DNA from: Chloroflexota bacterium
GTDB taxonomy: Bacteria > Chloroflexota > Dehalococcoidia > Tepidiformales > Tepidiformaceae
Assembly: GCA_021823905.1 (NCBI GenBank)
Contig: JAKALX010000170.1
Coordinates: 1 to 7,557, forward strand
Direction of reading: 5' to 3'
Length of the DNA: 7,557 nucleotides
Part shown: positions 1 to 6,047 of the stretch, in pieces
Layout of the letters: the number at the start of each line of letters is the position of its first letter
Position numbering within the stretch: position 1 is the stretch's first letter
Translations under genes and position numbers: made by a program
Notes under the pieces: generated by a model
What the model was told of the DNA's origin: nothing
The model's database searches: none
The model's input: the letters and a program-made list of their open reading frames with translations, nothing else

Positions 1-1
1 C

Positions 2-148
2 ATGCTCGAGTATGTGTTCATCGTCGACGGCACGCCCGCGAAGGTGCTCACGCTGTTGACGGGCATGCTCCTCGTATTCGCGATAAACATCCCCTTGCTC
101 TTCGCGTTCTCGGTGGCAAGATATCAAGCCCCTCCGGGAGAGCACTGA
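2..148 (+). CDS. C-terminal end of a membrane protein (partial or small, unidentified)
   Basis: An open frame runs from the window edge to a TGA at 146-148 and translates to 48 residues. Residues about 15-39 form one strongly hydrophobic stretch (VLTLLTGMLLVFAINIPLLF and on), consistent with a transmembrane helix, followed by a short polar tail ending PPGEH. An ATG happens to lie at the very first codon (2-4), so this could be a complete one-helix small protein, but with only one base upstream the ribosome binding site cannot be seen and the tail of a longer membrane protein is at least as likely. I do not recognise the family. The codons are GC-rich like those of its neighbours. It lies on the same strand as the CoA transferase, 228 bp upstream of it. 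Confidence 0.45.
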   Translation: MLEYVFIVDGTPAKVLTLLTGMLLVFAINIPLLFAFSVARYQAPPGEH

Positions 149-172
149 GGCTCCGGCGAATCGAGCGGCGCC

Positions 173-196
173 GCGGGCAGCGCTGAAAGCTGCCGC
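173..196 (+). terminator. Imperfect GC-rich hairpin after the membrane-protein ORF
   Basis: The arms GCGGGCAGC (173-181) and GCTGCCGC (189-196) pair over eight base pairs with one bulged G, around a seven-base loop (GCTGAAA). It begins 24 bp after the stop codon at 148, the right place for a transcription end. No T-rich tract follows, so it is not a classical intrinsic terminator; it may be only a 3'-end stem-loop. Confidence 0.25.
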
Positions 197-279
197 TTGC
201 CAACCCGATTTCGCTGCGCCATCCAGGAGGTTCGCCCGGTACCGGGGGCGGCGATCGGAGACCGAGCTGGTGAGCGGGC

Positions 280-341
280 CGGCGCCAGTTATAAAGGGCG
301 CCGATGTCGAAATTCGCGCCAGCGTTCGGGATGCGTAGAAT
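280..341 (+). promoter_or_regulatory. Candidate promoter region of the CoA transferase gene
   Basis: Two -10-like hexamers lie upstream of the gene: TATAAA at 290-295 and TAGAAT at 336-341, each matching the sigma-70 consensus at five of six bases. The -35 positions are poor for both (CTGGTG at 267-272; TTCGCG at 313-318). The first hexamer sits in the loop of an inverted repeat made of GGCGCC at 281-286 and 297-302, with C280 and G303 extending the stem to seven pairs. That placement could let a dimeric regulator or an RNA hairpin act here. The assignment rests on sequence resemblance only. Confidence 0.3.
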
Positions 342-376
342 GCGCCGCACAACCTCACGCGTGCGGGAGAGTCAGC

Positions 377-1651
377 ATGCCGACCGGTCCACTCTCCGGA
401 ATCAAGGTGCTGGAATTCAGCCAGATCATCGCCGGGCCCTTCTGTGGGATGCACCTCGCGGACATGGGCGCCGAGGTGACGAAGTTCGAGCCGATCGAGG
501 GTGAGCCCTGGCGCCTCTCCGTCGAGCTCGTGCCCAAGGAGTCGCGGACGTTCCTCAGCCTCAACCGCGGCAAGCGCGGCGTCTCGATGGACATGACCCG
601 GCCGGAGGCGCAGGAGGCGATCCACCGCCTGGTGAAGGATGTCGACGTGGTGATCATCAACTACCGGCCGGGCGTGGCCGAGCAGTTGCGGATCGACTAC
701 GACACGCTGAAGGCGCTCAACCCGAAGCTCGTCTACTGCGAGAACACGGCGTTCGGGCGCAAGGGGCCGCTCAGCCACCGTGGCGGCTACGACCTCATCG
801 TCCAGGCGATGAGCGGCTTGATGGCGGGCGAAGCGAAGATGCAGGGCGACGTGCCCACCTACATCTACCCGGCCGTCGCCGATTACGCGACCGGGATCCA
901 GATGGCGAATTCGATCTGCGCGGCGCTCTTCGCGCGCGAGCGGACCGGCAGGGGCCAGCGCATCGACTGCACGCTGCTGGGAACCGCCCTTGCGATGCAG
1001 ACCTCGCAGTTCACCTGGATCGACGCCTGGGACAACGATATCCTGCCGCCCATGCTCGAAGGGCTGCACCAGGCGCGGGCGGAGATGAAGACATTCGAGC
1101 AGCAGGTGGGGGTGCACAACCAGTTCCGCCCGGCGGCGCCGGGGAACATCTACTACCGCGTCTACCAGACCTCCGACGGGTTCATCGCGGTTGGGGCGCT
1201 GAGCATGTCGTTGCGCGTGAAGGTTCTCGCCGCTACCGGGCTGCGCGATCCGCGGTTCAAGGAGGACGGATCCTTCGAGGTGTCGCCGCCCGGCTGGGCC
1301 GAAAACGGCCCGAAGTTGGTAGCGGAGGCGGAGGCCCTCTTCCGGACGAAGACGACGGAGGAGTGGGCAGCCGCGCTCGAAGCAAACGGCGTGCCCGCCG
1401 GCCCCGTCTTCTTCATCGAGGAGGTGTTCGGGCACCCGCAGGTGGCGGCGAACGGACTCGAGACGGAACTCGACCACGAGCTCCTGGGCCACTTCCGCAT
1501 GGTCGGCCCGCCGTTCCAGATGTCGGAGACGCCGCTCGCCCCGCAAGGCCCGAGCCCGGTGCTGGGCGCCGACAATGAGCGCGTGCTCGCCGAAGCGGGC
1601 TACAGCGCCGCCGAGATCGAGCGGATGCGGGAGGCGGGAATCATTCGCTAA
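377..1651 (+). CDS. Class III CoA transferase (CaiB/BaiF family)
   Basis: This 424-residue protein is a family III CoA transferase, which moves coenzyme A between carboxylic acids through an aspartyl-CoA thioester; it would act in the cytoplasm. The N-terminus (PLSGIKVLEFSQIIAGPFCG, residues 5-24) and the segment LADMGAEVTKFEP (28-39) are typical of the family. The nucleophile is most likely Asp169 in VADYATG, the same number as in formyl-CoA transferase. GGYDLIVQAMSGLM (136-149), RTGRGQRID and the C-terminal LGADNERVL also fit. Length matches the usual 390-430. The ATG at 377 is chosen because GGGAG lies 7 nt upstream at 365-369 and the family N-terminus begins there; the open frame extends further upstream but without homology-like sequence. 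The gene stands alone, ending 10 bp from the convergent monooxygenase. The acyl substrate cannot be read from sequence; fatty-acid, bile-acid, oxalate and succinate-type relatives all share these motifs. Confidence 0.93.
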   Translation: MPTGPLSGIKVLEFSQIIAGPFCGMHLADMGAEVTKFEPIEGEPWRLSVELVPKESRTFLSLNRGKRGVSMDMTRPEAQEAIHRLVKDVDVVIINYRPGVAEQLRIDYDTLKALNPKLVYCENTAFGRKGPLSHRGGYDLIVQAMSGLMAGEAKMQGDVPTYIYPAVADYATGIQMANSICAALFARERTGRGQRIDCTLLGTALAMQTSQFTWIDAWDNDILPPMLEGLHQARAEMKTFEQQVGVHNQFRPAAPGNIYYRVYQTSDGFIAVGALSMSLRVKVLAATGLRDPRFKEDGSFEVSPPGWAENGPKLVAEAEALFRTKTTEEWAAALEANGVPAGPVFFIEEVFGHPQVAANGLETELDHELLGHFRMVGPPFQMSETPLAPQGPSPVLGADNERVLAEAGYSAAEIERMREAGIIR

Positions 1652-1661
1652 CCCCGCGGGC

Positions 1662-2486
1662 TCAGACCAGAGACCGCAGCTCCGCGAGATGCTCCGCGTC
1701 ATGCCGGTGCGGCACGAGCACGATGTCGTCGAAGCCAAGCGCCGACAGCCGCCGCAGCCGGTCCGCAACCGTCGCGGGCGGGCCAACGAGCGTGACCGCG
1801 TCGTCCGGCCCGTCGAGGCTGGGATCCGCGTCGAAGCTCACCACGATGTTCGTCACGATCGCGCGCTTGCCGCCGAAGATACGGAAGCGCTCGATGCCGT
1901 CGGCGAGCAGCCGCCAACTGGCGCGCGCACCAGAGCCGATCCAGCCGTCGAACTCGGTCGCGGCGCGCGCGACCCACCTCGACCCCGCCCACGAGCCAAT
2001 CAAGATTGGCGGGCCCCCGCCCGTGCCGGCCCACGGCGCGCCAAGCGACGCTTCCCCGACTGTCTCGCCGGCCCACAGCTTCTTCATCGTTGCGAGCGAC
2101 TGATCGAAGCGCCGGAAGCGCGAGTCGAAGTCCACGCCCACCGCCGCGAAGTCGGCCGGCGTCGAGCCCGCTCCCACCCCGAGCAGGAGCCGTCCGCCGC
2201 AGACGAGCTGGGCGGTGATGACCGCGCGGGCGAGGTTCACGGGGTTCCGCAGGGGGACCTGGAGGATTCCGGTGCCGAGCTCGATCCGTTCCGTGGCTCC
2301 CGCAGCCACGGCGAGCGCGATCAGCGGATCCTGGTAGAGGAACCCGCGGCCCACGGTGTCGAACGCCCAGGCGCTGGCAAACCCGGCGCTTTCGATCCGG
2401 CGGGCGCCCTCCGCGATGCTGCTCGCGCCGAGCGACGGTCCAGCGGGAAGCGCGATCCCAATCCTCGTCGTCGAAACGCTCGCCAC
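1662..2486 (-). CDS. Luciferase-like monooxygenase (LLM class, probably F420-dependent)
   Basis: The 274-residue product has the bacterial luciferase-like TIM-barrel pattern: RIGIALP strand at 8-14, GFASAWAFDT at 35-44, IELGTGILQVPLRNPVNLAR at 68-87, GGRLLLGVGAGS at 97-108 and GFDDIVLVPH near the end. Such enzymes use FMN or the deazaflavin F420 as hydride carrier; the choice cannot be made from sequence, though the family style favours F420. It is slightly short for the family (usually about 280-350). I place the start at a GTG (2484-2486), seven residues before the first strand; there is no ATG there and no Shine-Dalgarno sequence upstream. A TACACT hexamer seven bases before the GTG suggests a leaderless transcript. 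The frame stays open far upstream (to about 3800) only by chance, antisense to the sulfur operon. It is divergent from the CsoR-family gene and convergent with the CoA transferase. Substrate unknown. Confidence 0.88.
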   Translation of the reverse strand: MASVSTTRIGIALPAGPSLGASSIAEGARRIESAGFASAWAFDTVGRGFLYQDPLIALAVAAGATERIELGTGILQVPLRNPVNLARAVITAQLVCGGRLLLGVGAGSTPADFAAVGVDFDSRFRRFDQSLATMKKLWAGETVGEASLGAPWAGTGGGPPILIGSWAGSRWVARAATEFDGWIGSGARASWRLLADGIERFRIFGGKRAIVTNIVVSFDADPSLDGPDDAVTLVGPPATVADRLRRLSALGFDDIVLVPHRHDAEHLAELRSLV

Positions 2487-2493
2487 GGCCGGG

Positions 2494-2522
2494 AGTGTAG
2501 TGGCTCGTCGCCCCGGCGTCAC
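2494..2522 (-). promoter_or_regulatory. Candidate leaderless promoter of the monooxygenase gene
   Basis: On the minus strand, GTGACG (2517-2522) and TACACT (2494-2499) each match the -35/-10 consensus at four of six bases and are separated by 17 bp. The -10 hexamer ends seven bases before the GTG start at 2486, so transcription would begin at or next to the start codon. This agrees with the absence of a ribosome binding site. Confidence 0.3.
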
Positions 2523-2528
2523 CTGGAC

Positions 2529-2557
2529 TTGATACCCCAGCCGGGTACCAGTATGGT
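2529..2557 (+). promoter_or_regulatory. Promoter of the CsoR/rhodanese operon
   Basis: TTGATA at 2529-2534 matches the -35 consensus at five of six bases. TATGGT at 2552-2557 matches the -10 at four of six after an ideal 17-bp spacer. Transcription would start near 2564, only about 10 bases before the ATG at 2574, so the leader would be very short and the Shine-Dalgarno sequence would lie at its extreme 5' end. Both operator-like inverted repeats lie within this promoter. Confidence 0.5.
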
Positions 2558-2558
2558 A
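2533..2558 (+). promoter_or_regulatory. Tandem CsoR/CstR-type operator (two inverted repeats)
   Basis: Two inverted repeats of the same design overlap by two bases: TACCC-CAGCC-GGGTA (2533-2547) and TACC-AGTAT-GGTA (2546-2558). Both have a five-base spacer, and their centres are 12 bp apart, about one helical turn. GC tracts flanked by TAC/GTA are typical of CsoR-family operators, and the adjacent gene encodes such a repressor. The first repeat overlaps the -35 and spacer and the second covers the -10, so occupancy should block transcription. Autoregulation is inferred. Confidence 0.55.
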
Positions 2559-2573
2559 ATTAGGGAGGACAGC

Positions 2574-2849
2574 ATGATCGCCGAAATCCACACACCGGAT
2601 GCCCGTGAGGACGTGCTCACGCGGCTCGCCAGGATCGAAGGCCAGGTGCGAGGTGTCGCGCGCATGGTGGAAGGGGAGCGCGGCTGCGAGGCCGTCCTGA
2701 CCCAGATCCTCGCTATTCGCGCCGCGCTCGACCGCACAGCCGCCGCTGTTTCGACGAATTATGTCGCGGAGTGCCTCCGCGGCGAAACCGCCGAGGTTGC
2801 CGAGCAGCGCCTTGGACGCGTCGTCAGCCTCCTCGCCCGCACCGGCTGA
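2574..2849 (+). CDS. CsoR/RcnR/CstR-family (DUF156) transcriptional repressor, CstR-like
   Basis: The 91-residue all-helical repressor carries the family signature LTRLARIEGQVRGVARMVE (residues 15-33) and the two conserved cysteines, Cys38 and Cys67. In copper sensors a His lies four residues before the second Cys; here that position is Tyr63 (NYVAEC), so the usual Cys-His-Cys copper site is incomplete. Two Cys without the His is the pattern of CstR, which senses persulfides by forming inter-subunit di- or trisulfide links, and the downstream rhodanese and dioxygenase-like genes agree. The start is the ATG at 2574, preceded by AGGGAGGA (2562-2569); an in-frame ATG at 2553 lies inside the -10 region and is not favoured. 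It is the first gene of an operon, with 64 bp to the next gene. Family membership is very secure; persulfide rather than metal sensing is an inference. Confidence 0.9.
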   Translation: MIAEIHTPDAREDVLTRLARIEGQVRGVARMVEGERGCEAVLTQILAIRAALDRTAAAVSTNYVAECLRGETAEVAEQRLGRVVSLLARTG

Positions 2850-2913
2850 TCGCCGTCGCGCACCTCGGAAACCGTTCCGGACCCGAACCACACGTGGAGC
2901 ACGCGTTACCGCA

Positions 2914-3246
2914 ATGAGCCTTTTCAAACGCACCCCAAATGCCCTCGAAGTCACGCCGGCCGACGCCCACACGCTGGTCGCGGAAGGCAAAGCCGTCCTC
3001 GTCGACGTCCGCGAGCCAAACGAATGGGCCAACGGACATGCCTCGGCCGCCAAGCACGTGCCACTCGGCTGGCTGGCCGCGAAGAGCGCCCAGCTCCCGA
3101 AGGATCGCGAAATCCTCGTCATCTGCCAGAGCGGCAACCGCAGTTTGACGGGAGCTCGCTGGCTCAACGACGCCGGCTTCCAGGCACGTTCGGTCGCCGG
3201 CGGCACCGCGGCCTGGGCGCGCGCCGGCCTGCCCCTCGGCCGCTGA
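2914..3246 (+). CDS. Single-domain rhodanese-like sulfurtransferase
   Basis: The 110-residue protein is one rhodanese domain. It shows the N-terminal LVDVREPNEWANGHA (residues 29-43), the active-site loop Cys71-QSGN-Arg76 in a CxxxxR arrangement that carries the persulfide, and the C-terminal VAGGTAAWARAGLPL. Such proteins accept sulfane sulfur on the loop cysteine and pass it to thiols, cyanide or partner proteins. No signal peptide or membrane segment is seen, so it should be cytoplasmic. It is the second gene of the operon, 64 bp after the repressor and 20 bp before the fusion gene. In staphylococcal cst operons a multidomain CstA occupies a similar place; this protein has only the rhodanese part. 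The ATG at 2914 has only a distant GGAG (2896-2899, 14 nt away), so initiation may be weak or coupled. Confidence 0.93.
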   Translation: MSLFKRTPNALEVTPADAHTLVAEGKAVLVDVREPNEWANGHASAAKHVPLGWLAAKSAQLPKDREILVICQSGNRSLTGARWLNDAGFQARSVAGGTAAWARAGLPLGR

Positions 3247-3266
3247 AGGCCCTCGGAGGTTCCGTC

Positions 3267-4619
3267 ATGGAGATCACGCAGTTTGTCACGGAGGCGCTCG
3301 GAGATGCCTCGTATCTGATCGTCGACAGCGGCGTGGCTGCCGTCGTCGACCCGCAGCGCGATGTCCGGCCCTTCGTCGCCGCCGCCGAAGCTCACAACGC
3401 ACGGATCGAGTACGTCTTCGAGACGCACGTTCATAACGACTACCTCTCCGGCGGACGCGAGCTCGCCGCGCTCGGCGCAAAGGTCGTCGCGCCCCGCGAC
3501 AGCGGCCTCCAGTTCCCACACGTCGCGATCGGCGACGGCGACGAGATGACGATCGGCGGAGCCACGCTCCGGGCGCTCTCGGCTCCCGGCCACACCTACG
3601 AGCACACCGCCTACATCGCCCTCGACGAGCGAAACGCCATGCGCGGAGCCTTTACGGGCGGCTCGCTGCTCATGGCCGCCGCCGGGCGAAGCGACCTCCT
3701 CGGACCGGATCACACCGACAAACTCCTCCGCCTCCAGTGGGAGACCGCCCAACGCCTCCGCAGCCAGCTTCCCGCCAGTGCGTCGATCATGCCGACGCAC
3801 GGCACGGGCTCGTTCTGCAGCTCCGCGGGAGCGCGCACGGAGCGGATGGGTCCGCTGTCAGTCGAGCTTGGCCGCAACCCGGCGCTGGCAAGCGCTTCGT
3901 TCGCGACATTCCGGGCCATCCAGACAGCGTCTCCCGGGCCGATCCCCAGCTACTACGCATACATGGCCCCACTCAACCGCGAGGGGCCAAAAGTCGCCGT
4001 CCGGCCGCCGTCGCCGACGCTGCTCGAACCGGGCGAGTTCGCGGCCCTTGCCAACCACGGTGTGCGCATCGTCGACGCCCGGAGACGCCAGGACTTCGCC
4101 CAGGCGCACATCCCAGGGACGACAGCCATCGAGGACGACGGCTCGCTCCTCGCCTACCTGGGGTGGCTCGTTCCCTTCAACGCTCCCGTCGCGCTCGTCA
4201 CCTACGACGCAGCCCAGGCCGAGCGCCTTACGACTGACCTCTTCCGGATCGGTTACGAGGACGTGCGTGGCTACCTGCCGTTCGCGAGCTGGGTCGCCGG
4301 GAACCACCCGACCGGCCGGATCGAGACCGTCTCGGCGCACGAGGTCGCGGCGGCCATCGACAGCGGCTCCCGGCCCGTGCTCGACGTCCGCTTCAGCGGC
4401 GAGCAGGACGACCTGCCGCTCACGGGCGCCCTTCGCCGCCCGATAGACCGCCTTCCAGAGTGGATTGACAACGCTCCGGACAATGCGCTCGTCGTCTGTG
4501 CCAGCGGCTACCGTTCAAGCGCCGCCGCGAGCATCCTGCAGGCGAGCGGCCGGCACGTCTCCGCCTTCATCAACGGCGGCGCGGCCGACGTGCTCCAGGC
4601 GCGAACGCTCATCGCGTAG
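3267..4619 (+). CDS. CstB-like fusion: metallo-beta-lactamase (persulfide dioxygenase-like) plus two rhodanese domains
   Basis: The 450-residue protein starts at an ATG with GGAGG seven bases upstream (3255-3259). Residues 1 to about 245 form a metallo-beta-lactamase fold related to ETHE1-type persulfide dioxygenases: THVHNDYLSGG (53-63, H54, H56, D58), APGHTYEHTA (His109), FTGGSLL (129-135), GRSDLLG and MPTHGTGSFC (His178, Cys184). Where ETHE1 has the metal-ligand Asp (TGD), this protein has Gly132. Residues about 250-347 form a rhodanese domain whose loop (VTYDAAQAER) lacks Cys, so it should be inactive. Residues about 352-449 form a rhodanese domain with Cys411-ASGY-Arg416, a full active loop. 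This order matches CstB, which oxidises persulfide to sulfite and forms thiosulfate with its rhodanese domain; that reaction is inferred here. It is the last gene of the operon, 20 bp after the small rhodanese. Confidence 0.9.
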   Translation: MEITQFVTEALGDASYLIVDSGVAAVVDPQRDVRPFVAAAEAHNARIEYVFETHVHNDYLSGGRELAALGAKVVAPRDSGLQFPHVAIGDGDEMTIGGATLRALSAPGHTYEHTAYIALDERNAMRGAFTGGSLLMAAAGRSDLLGPDHTDKLLRLQWETAQRLRSQLPASASIMPTHGTGSFCSSAGARTERMGPLSVELGRNPALASASFATFRAIQTASPGPIPSYYAYMAPLNREGPKVAVRPPSPTLLEPGEFAALANHGVRIVDARRRQDFAQAHIPGTTAIEDDGSLLAYLGWLVPFNAPVALVTYDAAQAERLTTDLFRIGYEDVRGYLPFASWVAGNHPTGRIETVSAHEVAAAIDSGSRPVLDVRFSGEQDDLPLTGALRRPIDRLPEWIDNAPDNALVVCASGYRSSAAASILQASGRHVSAFINGGAADVLQARTLIA

Positions 4620-4648
4620 TCGGGGCTGGCCAGAACCGCGGGCGAATC

Positions 4649-5932
4649 CTATGCCGCGGCGGCGGTCTCGGCTCGTTGCGACCGAAGCAGCGGCGACGCC
4701 GCGAACACCAGCGCCCCGGCGACGCCGACAATCACAGCGCCCGCGAAGAGCGCGGTCCGCACGCCCATGAACTCGGCCGCGAAGCCGCTGATCGCGCCCC
4801 CGAACGGCGTCAGGCCGAGGAGCGCGACCGTGTTGTAGCTCATCACGCGGCCACGCATGGCGCCCGGCGCGTTCACCTGGAGCAGCGTCGTGGTGGTCGC
4901 CGTGTAGACGGTCGTCACACCGCCGACGAGCGCGAGAATGACCAGCGCGGGAACGAGTGAAGGCGCCAAAGCGAAGCCGGCCAGCAGGCCCGCGCTCACC
5001 AGGATGCCGCCGATCAGCAGGCGGCTCTTGTCGCGGACGTCCCCGGCCGCGGCCAGCAAGAACCCCCCAACGAGCGTGCCCAGCCCCGGCGCCGAATAGA
5101 GCAAACCCAGCGCCCGCTCATTCGTGTGCAACACCTCGCGGGCAAATGCGGGCATCAACGTCGTGTACGAACGGCCAAAGATGCTGAACAGTCCCGAAAG
5201 CACGAGCAGGTTGAGCACCAGCCGGCTACGCGCGATGAAGCGGACGCCCTCCGCCAGCTCGTGGGCGAGCGACGTTTGCAGACGCTTGTGCTGGCTCGGT
5301 GATCGCATCAGGAACAGCGCGATAAGCACCGCGAGGAAGCTGATCGCGTTCAGCCAGAACACCCCGGCGAAGCCGATGTAGTGCACGAGCACGCCCGCGA
5401 CCGCCGGGCCAACCAGCGCCGCCCCCTGGAAGGTGACCGAGTTGAGCGAGATCGCGTTCATCAGGTCTTCCTGGCGGACGATGTCCGGAAGCAACGCGTT
5501 CCGGGTCGGCTGGTCGACCGAGTTCGCGGCCGAGCTGAGGAAGGCGAGGATGACGACGTGCCAGACCGTCACCACTCCCGCGGCGGTGAGCCCCGCCAAC
5601 AACGCGGCGAGGAGCATCGACAGCGTCTGCGTCACCTTCAGCAGACGGATGCGGTCGAGGCGGTCAGCCAGCACGCCTCCCATCGGCGGGATGACCAGGT
5701 ACGGGAGCGAACGGGCAAGAGCGACCGCCCCAAGCCAGCCGGGGCTGTCCGTGAGCGTGATCACCAGCCAGCCCTGGGCGACGGTTTGCATCCAGGTGCC
5801 GGTGTTCGAAAAGAGGAGCCCGCTCCAGAGGAGCGCAAAGTCACGCTGCCGCAGCGCAGAAAACCGGGCCGGTGAGCCACCGGCAGCGGCTGACCCGTCC
5901 GGCGGCGCCGGGCGAGCCTTCGTTGGATCCAT
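4649..5932 (-). CDS. MFS transporter (EntS-like, MFS_3 family exporter)
   Basis: The 427-residue integral membrane protein has about twelve hydrophobic segments. It carries the loop 2-3 signature GGVLADRLDRIRLL (residues 85-98), the N-terminal FSALRQRDFALLWSGLLFSN (24-43), NSVDQPTRNALLPDIV (137-152) and MRGRVMSYNTVALLGLTPFG (359-378). These are typical of the drug/enterobactin-exporter-like branch of the major facilitator superfamily. It should export small molecules using the proton gradient; the substrate is unknown. The ATG at 5932 is preferred over the in-frame GTG at 5947: neither has a Shine-Dalgarno sequence, but GATACT (-10-like) lies seven bases before the ATG, as in leaderless genes. 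It converges on the sulfur operon with 29 bp between stops, without an obvious terminator, and no functional tie to that operon is evident. Confidence 0.93.
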   Translation of the reverse strand: MDPTKARPAPPDGSAAAGGSPARFSALRQRDFALLWSGLLFSNTGTWMQTVAQGWLVITLTDSPGWLGAVALARSLPYLVIPPMGGVLADRLDRIRLLKVTQTLSMLLAALLAGLTAAGVVTVWHVVILAFLSSAANSVDQPTRNALLPDIVRQEDLMNAISLNSVTFQGAALVGPAVAGVLVHYIGFAGVFWLNAISFLAVLIALFLMRSPSQHKRLQTSLAHELAEGVRFIARSRLVLNLLVLSGLFSIFGRSYTTLMPAFAREVLHTNERALGLLYSAPGLGTLVGGFLLAAAGDVRDKSRLLIGGILVSAGLLAGFALAPSLVPALVILALVGGVTTVYTATTTTLLQVNAPGAMRGRVMSYNTVALLGLTPFGGAISGFAAEFMGVRTALFAGAVIVGVAGALVFAASPLLRSQRAETAAAA

Positions 5933-5939
5933 GGAGAGC

Positions 5940-5945
5940 AGTATC
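5940..5945 (-). promoter_or_regulatory. Candidate -10 element of the MFS gene (leaderless)
   Basis: On the minus strand GATACT matches the -10 consensus at four of six bases and ends seven bases before the ATG at 5932. No good -35 is visible at the right distance (TCGCGC at 5963-5968), so this is weak support. Confidence 0.22.
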
Positions 5946-6014
5946 ACGGGGACGTCCGGCGCGCGCGACCGGGGGCGGCGCGCGAGACAGCCCGGCGCCA
6001 GGTGCTGGGACGCC

Positions 6015-6033
6015 TGCTATCATTCTGATAGCG
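6015..6033 (+). promoter_or_regulatory. FitA-type operator palindrome upstream of the first antitoxin
   Basis: TGCTATCA (6015-6022) and TGATAGCG (6026-6033) form an inverted repeat with a three-base spacer; seven of eight positions pair (GCTATCA/TGATAGC). The half-site TGCTATCA/TGATAGCA is the one I recall as bound by gonococcal FitA, though with wider spacing there. TATCAT inside it (6018-6023) matches a -10 box at five of six bases, so binding would block transcription. It is immediately followed by the GGAGGAG ribosome binding site (6033-6039). Confidence 0.5.
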
Positions 6034-6047
6034 GAGGAGCCGTCGCG

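Noticed and set aside
197..376. 60-residue N-terminal extension of the CoA transferase
   Set aside because: No family similarity; it begins with a TTG inside a probable hairpin region, whereas the ATG at 377 has a good ribosome binding site and gives the canonical N-terminus with Asp169.
1652..1661. GC palindrome (CCCGCGGG) between the convergent CoA transferase and monooxygenase as a bidirectional terminator
   Set aside because: Eight bases without a loop or T tract cannot form a useful terminator hairpin.
1575..2573. N-terminal extension of the CsoR-family gene (424-codon frame)
   Set aside because: The extension overlaps the end of the CoA transferase, runs antisense to the monooxygenase and has no family-like sequence. 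The repressor begins at 2574 with a good ribosome binding site.
1662..3800. 712-codon open frame on the minus strand
   Set aside because: Only its C-terminal 274 codons match a protein family (luciferase-like monooxygenase). The rest is antisense to the repressor, rhodanese and fusion genes and reads as low-complexity, Arg- and Ala-rich sequence; GC-rich codons keep it open by chance.
3858..4340. 160-codon minus-strand frame and other frames antisense to the fusion gene
   Set aside because: They are shadows of strong coding sequence on the plus strand, without recognisable motifs or ribosome binding sites.
5433..6047. Extended frame leading into the first antitoxin
   Set aside because: It is antisense to the MFS gene and rich in Ser, Arg and Thr. 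The antitoxin fold starts at the ATG at 6048 after a strong ribosome binding site.
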